Source: Allacma fusca (lineage: Eukaryota > Arthropoda > Collembola > Symphypleona > Sminthuridae). Taken from it: a DNA stretch of 64,000 bases. Location of the stretch: the NCBI GenBank assembly GCA_947179485.1, contig OX359245.1, positions 78,975,067-79,039,066 of the forward strand, read 5' to 3'. A model generated the notes under the pieces. It was not told the DNA's origin, did no database searches, and saw nothing but the letters and a program-made list of their open reading frames with translations. Shown here in pieces: positions 1-11,443 of this stretch; positions within the stretch are counted from its first letter, which is position 1; every line of letters begins with the position of its first letter. The translations under genes were made by a program, and so were the position numbers.

Positions 1-59
1 TCATGGCTACTGTGACAACATTTAGTAACCCAGGTCTTGCAGGTATTTTACACCAGGGA

Positions 60-245
60 ATTGCAATTGTCGGTGAAATTGCAATTTCCGTGTACTTAAA
101 CGACAATTTCAAAAGCCTTAAACACTCCGAATTGAAGCAAAACTAAAATTGCAAGAAATTCAATTGCAATTACAAGTAGATACTTGCATTTCAAAAAGTT
201 GCAATTTTAAAAGTATTTATCAATTTAATAGCAACTTGCAACCGT
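60..245. promoter_or_regulatory. Cluster of TTGCAA motifs, repeated in every unit
   Basis: Six TTGCAA palindromes, mostly inside ATTGCAAT, lie within about 185 bases near the start of unit 1. The same cluster follows 4856, 9712 and 14567. It sits about 1.2 kb upstream of the TATA-like box. TTGCAA-type half sites are bound by bZIP C/EBP factors in animals, so an enhancer role is possible but not shown. The rest of 246-1400 has no gene that I can support. Confidence 0.3.
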
Positions 246-1411
246 TTCTAGTTTGGAAGCAAAATTCTACAAAACGAATCCATGGGTAATTCCGCTTTAA
301 TAACTAATGTACATAATAATCACGAATATTGTCTCAATGAGTGAAGTTACTGTAACTACTTACTGTACAATCTAGTTTGTGAGGAGGCAAAATGATACAA
401 ATAAAGTTTCGATTAGTATCAAAATATCCCCATTTGAACAACAAAAAAATTTTTTAGAAAAAGCATACATGAGACCTGGCATACAAGCTTCCTATATGTA
501 TGTATATAGCCTTTAAGCAGAATATGCTAAAACGGCGGTTGAATAATTATTGAGCGTGAAACTCTCAGCACCCCGACATTCGCAATAGCGACTTTCAACT
601 TTGCTTCGTCCCTAAAAAGCACAGCAGTTTTACGGATCAATAGCTGCAGGCTCATGTAGTGCCTTGTTATCTCAAAATATTGGATAAAAATATTAGATTG
701 ACTTGCTAAGAAAAATCATATTTTAGGTGATTTATACCGTACCTATTAAAGAGCCAAAACACACATTTTTGACAAAAGCCATTGACTAATGCTGTTTTTT
801 CAGTAATGTTTGCAAGAATACGGTTTAAAAATTAGGTCAATTTTGAGCATCATAGTCAAAGATGCTCTTACCAGAATGCACTGCATGTTTTTGATATTTC
901 ACAAACCTTCAAAGGAACACAATTTCGTTTGCTTAAATTCAATTTGATACCTCAGGCATAATATTGAAAAACTCTATTAAATGGGAAATTGCCCTCACAA
1001 TTATTTGTACATGACTCAACGAAACCTTCTCAGTACCTTCAAACAAAAGTAAGATTATGCTCTGTGTAACAACATCGGTTGTGGATTACAAAACCAATTA
1101 AACACGGGCAGCTTTTTGAAGAATTATTTGGGACTTAAAAGCAGGCTCCAAATTCATGTCATTTGATGCAGCATAGCAATTAAAGTAATTTTTAACTGTA
1201 AGTCTTGTTTTGACGATGACATTGTAAGTAATCACAAATATTTCCTGCTTGAATGAATAGTCTACATAAAAATACAAGGAGAATACGTTGGTAGTTTCCA
1301 ATGACCAAATGATACCTAATCATCTTCCTTGCATTGCACAAGTATGTATATGTGTGTATATACATGCATGGTGTTTTTTGTTCCGTATTATAAACTACTT
1401 TCTAATAGATA

Positions 1412-1419
1412 TATAAAAA
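1412..1419 (+). promoter_or_regulatory. TATA-like box of the unit-1 gene
   Basis: TATAAAAA lies 321 bases before the start codon. The same box is near 6267, 11123 and 15978 in the other units. Diverged copies A and B have TTTAAAAA in the aligned place (18997 and 43637), 306 bases before their ATGs, followed by a related CGTTTACACGGAATGCC stretch. Conservation of position across paralogues supports core promoter function. The roughly 300-base 5' leader may hold an intron or small upstream ORFs; this cannot be settled from sequence alone. Confidence 0.5.
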
Positions 1420-1732
1420 TGCCACCGTAAACACATGGAAGGATTCAAGCTAAGAGAAACCAATAAGTGAAATTTACCGGATACGAAAAGATTACTTGCG
1501 CCATTTTTTTGCGATGAAGCAATCTGCGGTGTGTCCTGTCGTTAGGTTTGTATCTGCATTGAAACATGTGCAGCTTCCTCCAGATCTTTTCACATCCCTC
1601 TACTCAATACAAAGTTATTGGAACACACGTTTAATTTTTAACAACTCTATCTAAGCTCAGTTCTGAAAAAAGCAAGGGAATTATTTGACTATTTTTGTAA
1701 TTAGGTGTCAAGAATAACATTCTGGATTTAGG

Positions 1733-4403
1733 ATGAAGCAATTTGAAGCACACGTTCTTCTTACAGCAATTCTGGTCATTTCCTCAACAAATGCTTTTGA
1801 CGCGAAAACTCAACCGACGACACAGGAGCCAACCGAAAGCTTCGAGGAAGATGAAGGTTCGTAAGAATTATTAGTACTCTCCTAGTGTTTATTGTGAAAT
1901 ATTTGTGTTAAAATATTAATTACTTTTTCCGTCCCGTAATTAATCTTTTCTCAGTTACCATCAATACGTCCGAATGCCTGTCAATCAATTATTGTACTTT
2001 TAAGCAGTGTGTTCTTTATTGGTTTTTGATCGGTTATTATTTCTTTATCGGCTCCCCAGGCCTGCTGGACAAAAATAAATCTATATTTTTAGAATTAGAA
2101 AAAACTCCAAATTACGTTTTTTCAAAGTCCAGAACGGTAGTAAACGTGAATTCGAATTATTAGAGAAATCATGTTGCAAAACTTGATTAAAATGCAGTAA
2201 TTAATGCGGGGAGAGTATGTGAAATAAATCTTTGCTGGAGAAAAATATAATAATTCCCTTTTTAAATTAAAATTTTGGGTATCCAACAAACGTTCGGTTG
2301 CAGTTTCCAATTTTTTGTACTTTGAGTATTGAAACAGCTGTTGCATGAGCATTTATGTATCTACATGTTTGGGGAGTGTACTCCCTATAAGAATTATACC
2401 TTTACGGCCGTACAGTGTTCAATATACTTTGATTATTCCTTTCTTCAACATTATACATCGGGGCCATTTAGCTCCTGCAGCTTTATATCGTGTTGTCATA
2501 ATGTTGTATGTTGGGACACGTGACAATTCTATCTGCACTCAATCACAGGTCAGTCTAGTATTTTTCAAATCCTTGGCGTTTTGTATAACTTTTCAGAATC
2601 TGAGGAACTTTTCCCTGCCGTACTTCAGGATAATTACAGAAATGGACTTATCCACCTTATCGAATTATTCCGGACAACCAATTCAACACTGACAAAATTA
2701 CGTGACAAACTGGATGATTTGGAAAATAAGATTGAAGTTCTGAACACAGTTCTCTTGAAAACTGGAGTGGAAACAAAAACAAATACAGATAATTTGAAAC
2801 ACGAAATAGCGTCCCTTAAAGAGATTCTGTCAACTGATCGTACTTCCCATTCCCAGCAAATTCAAACTCTAAAGTCCCAAATACAGAATTCAAAAAAAGA
2901 GCGGGACGCAGAGGTAAATGAGTTGCGCTCCAGTTGGTCCTCAAAATTAAATCAATTGGAACGAACAAATTCCAAGATGACATCTGCTCTGTTTGAGAGA
3001 AATCCTGAGGCCTTTCTTCACTTTTTACCTTCACCAAAAAATGGAAAATCTTTTAATGGTTCAACATTTGAAGCGATTTCACTTGCAGTTCCAACGCACA
3101 ATATGCTAGTTGTTCAAATAAGTGAATAAAATACATTTATTATGCACCTAGAGTAGAGTAACTTTTTTATACATTAATTTTTCCAAATTTCCGTGACAAT
3201 AAAGCAGCATCCTCTGCGAAACCCTCGAAATTATTTGTAATGTACAACACATTCATTTAAGACACTTCGATCGTACTAATCAATGTTTTAGTCTACCCGC
3301 TGGAAATTTGTTAATTTACGCCAGAAATCCTAGGAGTAATGTTCTTTTAAACTAATTTATGGATGTCATTAAATTTATTTTAACTGCCTCAGAAAGTGTA
3401 CATCTATAAATAACGAGATAATTGATTTCTGACTCAAGACAAATGGAATACATTTCTTATGATTTAATAGAGTATTTACTCTTGCAGAGAATTACCTGGA
3501 CGTGGACTTAACGGAATACCAATTGCGATTACCATTTGGTTTCGGGGTAGCTTTAGCTCCAAATAATATTTCTGCCAAAACGGCTGAAGTTGCAACATTT
3601 GTGTATAACAAAGCGACGTGAGTAACATGTCATCTACGATTCCCTTTCTGAAATAGTTGAAGTAATTAAAATAACCAGGCGATGTAACGGAATTAAGATT
3701 TGGTTCGATATGACTTTATTGTATACTGGAGTTATAATTGGTGGTTCAACTTGTTGGTTAAGTATACTTAGCGCAAAGTTCTTTTACAAAATCGTTTCTG
3801 CTTTTAGCTAACCATAAAACTAATGTTATTTAGTTTTCTTTGTTACGTGCATAAATTCCAGCGTGCAAAGGGTTGAACAGTGTTGGGAGTTGCATTTTAT
3901 GTTTGTCTTTCGTAGGAATGCTGCAGCACAACCGGAAATGTCATACCGCATTGGAGGCAAAGATATTTCTCTCCATGTGTCCTTTGTAAACGCAAGAATT
4001 TACCAGACATTTGCTGCCGCCTTATTGCCACGGAGTGCTCCCGCAAAGTATATAGTTCCATTGGATTGCGGCAATTACAATCACAGCGGAACCGCTGGGT
4101 CTCGCAAGTGCATAACAAAAGCAAGAAAAATTTGCTAACGTTAATAGTCCATCCTTCGATTTGGATGATTCTAGTTTTATTCGAATAGTTGTAACCAAGT
4201 GGTAACTTAGTTATCGATTTGCTTTTTGAATTTGATAATTTCCATATAATTGTTCACTCTCATTTTTTTTCCAGGTGGGTGCAGGTAAAGCAAAAACTCT
4301 TACTGTTTTTGAAGGAGACATATTTTTGAAGGTTACGTTCGACACCAAATCCCACCCACGTCCTGCCATTGCAACTTGTGAGGTTTTTAAATTGGCAATC
4401 TGA
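1733..4403 (+). CDS. Secreted coiled-coil protein, array copy 1 (5 exons, 370 aa)
   Basis: Predicted exons are 1733-1856, 2597-3121, 3488-3617, 3916-4120 and 4275-4403; all phases agree and give 370 aa. Exon 1 encodes a signal peptide (MKQFEAHVLLTAILVISSTN) and a short Thr/Glu-rich linker. Exon 2 encodes a charged heptad-rich coiled coil (protein residues about 60-155) ending in an FNGSTFEAIS segment. Exons 3-5 encode a C-terminal domain rich in beta-type sequence, with cysteines in LDCGNY, RKCIT and ATCEVF that may form disulfides. Exon 2 runs into a stop just past its donor, so retention of intron 2 would give a secreted coiled-coil-only form. Intron 4 would be GC-AG. The exon 4 start is uncertain (3862 is the alternative). 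I do not recognise the family; extracellular location is inferred from the signal peptide and N-glycosylation motifs. Confidence 0.8.
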
Positions 4404-6587
4404 AACTCCGATGAGTGTATCTGATGCGAAGAAATCTTCGAGCTTCATTTTTCTGCAATGCAGTTGTTTACGTCTATGCTTATTTATATTATAATATATA
4501 CATAAGGTAAATGGAGAAGGTATTATGAGCAATTGCTTGTGAGCTGTTTGTTAACAGCCGCATTTGAAGTTAAAAAACCAATTTTCAATGTTTTCATTCA
4601 ATTTTATGAGGTACTTAATGGTTAAAGAAAATTTTAGAATTAGAAACGACTCTCTAAGGGCACAACTGTCACAGTGTCAACTAGTTATCATTTAGATAGA
4701 AATCAAATCGCTCTCCTGCGACGATTTACCTGAAACTTGCTCTACATGCTTGCAATGCGAAAACGGTATAGACCCTGTATAATCTAAAAAAAAATTACAG
4801 TAACAAAATTTAGAGATTTTCAAATTTTCGAAAATATTCCAATTTGTTCTCTTTATCATGGCTCCTGTGACAACATTTAGTTACCCAGGTCTTGCAGGTA
4901 TTTTACACCAGGGAATTGCAATTGTCGGTGAAATTGCAATTTCCGTGTACTTAAATGACAATTTCAAAAGCCTTAAACACTCCGAATTGAAGCAAAACTA
5001 AAATTGCAAGAAATTCAATTGCAATTACAAGTAGATACTTGCATTTCAAAAAGTTGCAATTTTAAAAGTATTTATCAATTTAATAGCAACTTGCAACCGT
5101 TTCTAGTTTGGAAGCAAAATTCTACAAAACGAATCCATGGGTAATTCCGCTTTAATAACTAATGTACATAATAATCACGAATATTGTCTCAATGAGTGTA
5201 GTTATTGTAACTACTTACTGTACAATCTAGTTTGTGAGGAGGCAAAATGATACAAATAAAGTTTCGATTAGTATCAAAATATCCCCATTTGAACAACAAA
5301 AAATTTTTTTAGAAAAAGCGTACATGAGACCTGGCATACAAGCTTCCTATATGTATGTATATAGCCTTTAAGCAGAATATGCTAAAACGGCGGTTGAATA
5401 ATTATTGAGCGTGAAACTCTCAGCACCCCGACATTCGCAATAGCGACTTTCAACTTTGCTTCGTCCCTAAAAAGCACAGCAGTTTTACGGATCAATAGCT
5501 GCAGGCTCATGTAGTGCCTTGTTATCTCAAAATATTGGATAAAAATATTAGATTGACTTGCTAAGAAAAATCATATTTTAGGTGATTTATACCGTACCTA
5601 TTAAAGAGCCAAAACACACATTTTTGACAAAAGCCATTGACTAATGCTGTTTTTTCAGTAATGTTTGCAAGAATACGGTTTAAAAATTAGGTCAATTTTG
5701 AGCATCATAGTCAAAGATGCTCTTACCAGAATGCACTGCATGTTTTTGATATTTCACAAACCTTCAAAGGAACACAATTTCGTTTGCTTAAATTCAATTT
5801 GATACCTCAGGCATAATATTGAAAAACTCTATTAAATGGGAAATTGCCCTCACAATTATTTGTACATGACTCAACGAAACCTTCTCAGTACCTTCAAACA
5901 AAAGTAAGATTATGCTCTGTGTAACAACATCGGTTGTGGATTACAAAACCAATTAAACACGGGCAGCTTTTTGAAGAATTATTTGGGACTTAAAAGCAGG
6001 CTCCAAATTCATGTCATTTGATGCAGCATAGCAATTAAAGTAATTTTTAACTGTAAGTCTTGTTTTGACGATGACATTGTAAGTAATCACAAATATTTCC
6101 TGCTTGAATGAATAGTCTACATAAAAATACAAGAAGAATACGTTGGTAGTTTCCAATGACCAAATGATACCTAATCATCTTCCTTGCATTGCACAAGTAT
6201 GTATATGTGTGTATATACATGCATGGTGTTTTTTGTTCCGTATTATAAACTACTTTCCAATAGATATATAAAAATGCCACCGTAAACACATGGAAGGATT
6301 CAAGCTAAGAGAAACCAATAAGTGAAATTTACCGGATACGAAAAGATTACTTGCGCCATTTTTTTGCGATGAAGCAATCTGCGGTGTGTCCTGTCGTTAG
6401 GTTTGTATCTGCATTGAAACATGTGCAGCTTCCTCCAGATCTTTTCACATCCCTCTACTCAATACAAAGTTATTGGAACACACGTTTAATTTTTAACAAC
6501 TCTATCTAAGCTCAGTTCTGAAAAAAGCAAGGGAATTATTTGACTATTTTTGTAATTAGGTGTCAAGAATAACATTCTGGATTTAGG

Positions 6588-9258
6588 ATGAAGCAATTTG
6601 AAGCACACGTTCTTCTTACAGCAATTCTGGTCATTTCCTCAACAAATGCTTTTGACGCGAAAACTCAACCGACGACACAGGAGCCAACCGAAAGCTTCGA
6701 GGAAGATGAAGGTTCGTAAGAATTATTAGTACTCTCCTAGTGTTTATTGTGAAATATTTGTGTTAAAATATTAATTACTTTTTCCGTCCCGTAATTAATC
6801 TTTTCTCAGTTACCATCAATACGTCCGAATGCCTGTCAATCAATTATTGTACTTTTAAGCAGTGTGTTCTTTATTGGTTTTTGATCGGTTATTATTTCTT
6901 TATCGGCTCCCCAGGCCTGCTGGACAAAAATAAATCTATATTTTTAGAATTAGAAAAAACTCCAAATTACGTTTTTTCAAAGTCCAGAACGGTAGTAAAC
7001 GTGAATTCGAATTATTAGAGAAATCATGTTGCAAAACTTGATTAAAATGCAGTAATTAATGCGGGGAGAGTATGTGAAATAAATCTTTGCTGGAGAAAAA
7101 TATAATAATTCCCTTTTTAAATTAAAATTTTGGGTATCCAACAAACGTTCGGTTGCAGTTTCCAATTTTTTGTACTTTGAGTATTGAAACAGCTGTTGCA
7201 TGAGCATTTATGTATCTACATGTTTGGGGAGTGTACTCCCTATAAGAATTATACCTTTACGGCCGTACAGTGTTCAATATACTTTGATTATTCCTTTCTT
7301 CAACATTATACATCGGGGCCATTTAGCTCCTGCAGCTTTATATCGTGTTGTCATAATGTTGTATGTTGGGACACGTGACAATTCTATCTGCACTCAATCA
7401 CAGGTCAGTCTAGTATTTTTCAAATCCTTGGCGTTTTGTATAACTTTTCAGAATCTGAGGAACTTTTCCCTGCCGTACTTCAGGATAATTACAGAAATGG
7501 ACTTATCCACCTTATCGAATTATTCCGGACAACCAATTCAACACTGACAAAATTACGTGACAAACTGGATGATTTGGAAAATAAGATTGAAGTTCTGAAC
7601 ACAGTTCTCTTGAAAACTGGAGTGGAAACAAAAACAAATACAGATAATTTGAAACACGAAATAGCGTCCCTTAAAGAGATTCTGTCAACTGATCGTACTT
7701 CCCATTCCCAGCAAATTCAAACTCTAAAGTCCCAAATACAGAATTCAAAAAAAGAGCGGGACGCAGAGGTAAATGAGTTGCGCTCCAGTTGGTCCTCAAA
7801 ATTAAATCAATTGGAACGAACAAATTCCAAGATGACATCTGCTCTGTTTGAGAGAAATCCTGAGGCCTTTCTTCACTTTTTACCTTCACCAAAAAATGGA
7901 AAATCTTTTAATGGTTCAACATTTGAAGCGATTTCACTTGCAGTTCCAACGCACAATATGCTAGTTGTTCAAATAAGTGAATAAAATACATTTATTATGC
8001 ACCTAGAGTAGAGTAACTTTTTTATACATTAATTTTTCCAAATTTCCGTGACAATAAAGCAGCATCCTCTGCGAAACCCTCGAAATTATTTGTAATGTAC
8101 AACACATTCATTTAAGACACTTCGATCGTACTAATCAATGTTTTAGTCTACCCGCTGGAAATTTGTTAATTTACGCCAGAAATCCTAGGAGTAATGTTCT
8201 TTTAAACTAATTTATGGATGTCATTAAATTTATTTTAACTGCCTCAGAAAGTGTACATCTATAAATAACGAGATAATTGATTTCTGACTCAAGACAAATG
8301 GAATACATTTCTTATGATTTAATAGAGTATTTACTCTTGCAGAGAATTACCTGGACGTGGACTTAACGGAATACCAATTGCGATTACCATTTGGTTTCGG
8401 GGTAGCTTTAGCTCCAAATAATATTTCTGCCAAAACGGCTGAAGTTGCAACATTTGTGTATAACAAAGCGACGTGAGTAACATGTCATCTACGATTCCCT
8501 TTCTGAAATAGTTGAAGTAATTAAAATAACCAGGCGATGTAACGGAATTAAGATTTGGTTCGATATGACTTTATTGTATACTGGAGTTATAATTGGTGGT
8601 TCAACTTGTTGGTTAAGTATACTTAGCGCAAAGTTCTTTTACAAAATCGTTTCTGCTTTTAGCTAACCATAAAACTAATGTTATTTAGTTTTCTTTGTTA
8701 CGTGCATAAATTCCAGCGTGCAAAGGGTTGAACAGTGTTGGGAGTTGCATTTTATGTTTGTCTTTCGTAGGAATGCTGCAGCACAACCGGAAATGTCATA
8801 CCGCATTGGAGGCAAAGATATTTCTCTCCATGTGTCCTTTGTAAACGCAAGAATTTACCAGACATTTGCTGCCGCCTTATTGCCACGGAGTGCTCCCGCA
8901 AAGTATATAGTTCCATTGGATTGCGGCAATTACAATCACAGCGGAACCGCTGGGTCTCGCAAGTGCATAACAAAAGCAAGAAAAATTTGCTAACGTTAAT
9001 AGTCCATCCTTCGATTTGGATGATTCTAGTTTTATTCGAATAGTTGTAACCAAGTGGTAACTTAGTTATCGATTTGCTTTTTGAATTTGATAATTTCCAT
9101 ATAATTGTTCACTCTCATTTTTTTTCCAGGTGGGTGCAGGTGAAGCAAAAACTCTTACTGTTTTTGAAGGAGACATATTTTTGAAGGTTACGTTCGACAC
9201 CAAATCCCACCCACGTCCTGCCATTGCAACTTGTGAGGTTTTTAAATTGGCAATCTGA
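6588..9258 (+). CDS. Secreted coiled-coil protein, array copy 2 (5 exons, 370 aa)
   Basis: Predicted exons are 6588-6711, 7452-7976, 8343-8472, 8771-8975 and 9130-9258. The coiled-coil exon is identical in protein sequence to copy 1. Exon 5 has one visible change, GAGEAK in place of GAGKAK. The signal peptide, promoter spacing and the GC donor of intron 4 (8976) are all kept, so the copy looks intact. Its near identity to its neighbours means it arose recently or is kept alike by gene conversion. Function unknown. Confidence 0.8.
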
Positions 9259-11443
9259 AACTCCGATGAGTGTATCTGATGCGAAGAAATCTTCGAGCTT
9301 CATTTTTCTGCAATGCAGTTGTTTACGTCTATGCTTATTTATATTATAATATATACATAAGGTAAATGGAGAAGGTATTATGAGCAATTGCTTGTGAGCT
9401 GTTTGTTAACAGCCGCATTTGAAGTTAAAAAACCAATTTTCAATGTTTTCATTCAATTTTATGAGGTACTTAATGGTTAAAGAAAATTTTAGAATTAGAA
9501 ACGACTCTCTAAGGGCACAACTGTCACAGTGTCAACTAGTTATCATTTAGATAGAAATCAAATCGCTCTCCTGCGACGATTTACCTGAAACTTGCTCTAC
9601 ATGCTTGCAATGCGAAAACGGTATAGACCCTGTATAATCTAAAAAAAAAATTACAGTAACAAAATTTAGAGATTTTCAAATTTTCGAAAATATTCCAATT
9701 TGTTCTCTTTATCATGGCTCCTGTGACAACATTTAGTTACCCAGGTCTTGCAGGTATTTTACACCAGGGAATTGCAATTGTCGGTGAAATTGCAATTTCC
9801 GTGTACTTAAATGACAATTTCAAAAGCCTTAAACACTCCGAATTGAAGCAAAACTAAAATTGCAAGAAATTCAATTGCAATTACAAGTAGATACTTGCAT
9901 TTCAAAAAGTTGCAATTTTAAAAGTATTTATCAATTTAATAGCAACTTGCAACCGTTTCTAGTTTGGAAGCAAAATTCTACAAAACGAATCCATGGGTAA
10001 TTCCGCTTTAATAACTAATGTACATAATAATCACGAATATTGTCTCAATGAGTGTAGTTACTGTAACTACTTACTGTACAATCTAGTTTGTGAGGAGGCA
10101 AAATGATACAAATAAAGTTTCGATTAGTATCAAAATATCCCCATTTGAACAACAAAAAATTTTTTTAGAAAAAGCGTACATGAGACCTGGCATACAAGCT
10201 TCCTATATGTATGTATATAGCCTTTAAGCAGAATATGCTAAAACGGCGGTTGAATAATTATTGAGCGTGAAACTCTCAGCACCCCGACATTCGCAATAGC
10301 GACTTTCAACTTTGCTTCGTCCCTAAAAAGCACAGCAGTTTTACGGATCAATAGCTGCAGGCTCATGTAGTGCCTTGTTATCTCAAAATATTGGATAAAA
10401 ATATTAGATTGACTTGCTAAGAAAAATCATATTTTAGGTGATTTATACCGTACCTATTAAAGAGCCAAAACACACATTTTTGACAAAAGCCATTGACTAA
10501 TGCTGTTTTTTCAGTAATGTTTGCAAGAATACGGTTTAAAAATTAGGTCAATTTTGAGCATCATAGTCAAAGATGCTCTTACCAGAATGCACTGCATGTT
10601 TTTGATATTTCACAAACCTTCAAAGGAACACAATTTCGTTTGCTTAAATTCAATTTGATACCTCAGGCATAATATTGAAAAACTCTATTAAATGGGAAAT
10701 TGCCCTCACAATTATTTGTACATGACTCAACGAAACCTTCTCAGTACCTTCAAACAAAAGTAAGATTATGCTCTGTGTAACAACATCGGTTGTGGATTAC
10801 AAAACCAATTAAACACGGGCAGCTTTTTGAAGAATTATTTGGGACTTAAAAGCAGGCTCCAAATTCATGTCATTTGATGCAGCATAGCAATTAAAGTAAT
10901 TTTTAACTGTAAGTCTTGTTTTGACGATGACATTGTAAGTAATCACAAATATTTCCTGCTTGAATGAATAGTCTACATAAAAATACAAGAAGAATACGTT
11001 GGTAGTTTCCAATGACCAAATGATACCTAATCATCTTCCTTGCATTGCACAAGTATGTATATGTGTGTATATACATGCATGGTGTTTTTTGTTCCGTATT
11101 ATAAACTACTTTCCAATAGATATATAAAAATGCCACCGTAAACACATGGAAGGATTCAAGCTAAGAGAAACCAATAAGTGAAATTTACCGGATACGAAAA
11201 GATTACTTGCGCCATTTTTTTGCGATGAAGCAATCTGCGGTGTGTCCTGTCGTTAGGTTTGTATCTGCATTGAAACATGTGCAGCTTCCTCCAGATCTTT
11301 TCACATCCCTCTACTCAATACAAAGTTATTGGAACACACGTTTAATTTTTAACAACTCTATCTAAGCTCAGTTCTGAAAAAAGCAAGGGAATTATTTGAC
11401 TATTTTTGTAATTAGGTGTCAAGAATAACATTCTGGATTTAGG

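Noticed and set aside
1098-1301. Minus-strand ORF repeated in all four units (67 aa)
   Set aside because: It has no recognisable domain; its repetition only reflects the near identity of the units.
1857-1866. Better-looking donor GTAAGA four bases after the chosen exon 1 donor
   Set aside because: Using it puts exon 2 out of frame with a stop within three codons; the GTTCGT donor keeps the conserved frame in all copies.
1951-2026. Possible extra small exon after TTTTCTCAG in intron 1 of the array genes
   Set aside because: It would meet a stop before a usable donor; joining exon 1 directly to exon 2 keeps phase in both the array and copy B.
2345-2692. Plus-strand ORF overlapping intron 1 and exon 2 in another frame
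   Set aside because: The coiled-coil frame with splice signals and paralogue conservation explains this DNA; this frame is a shadow.
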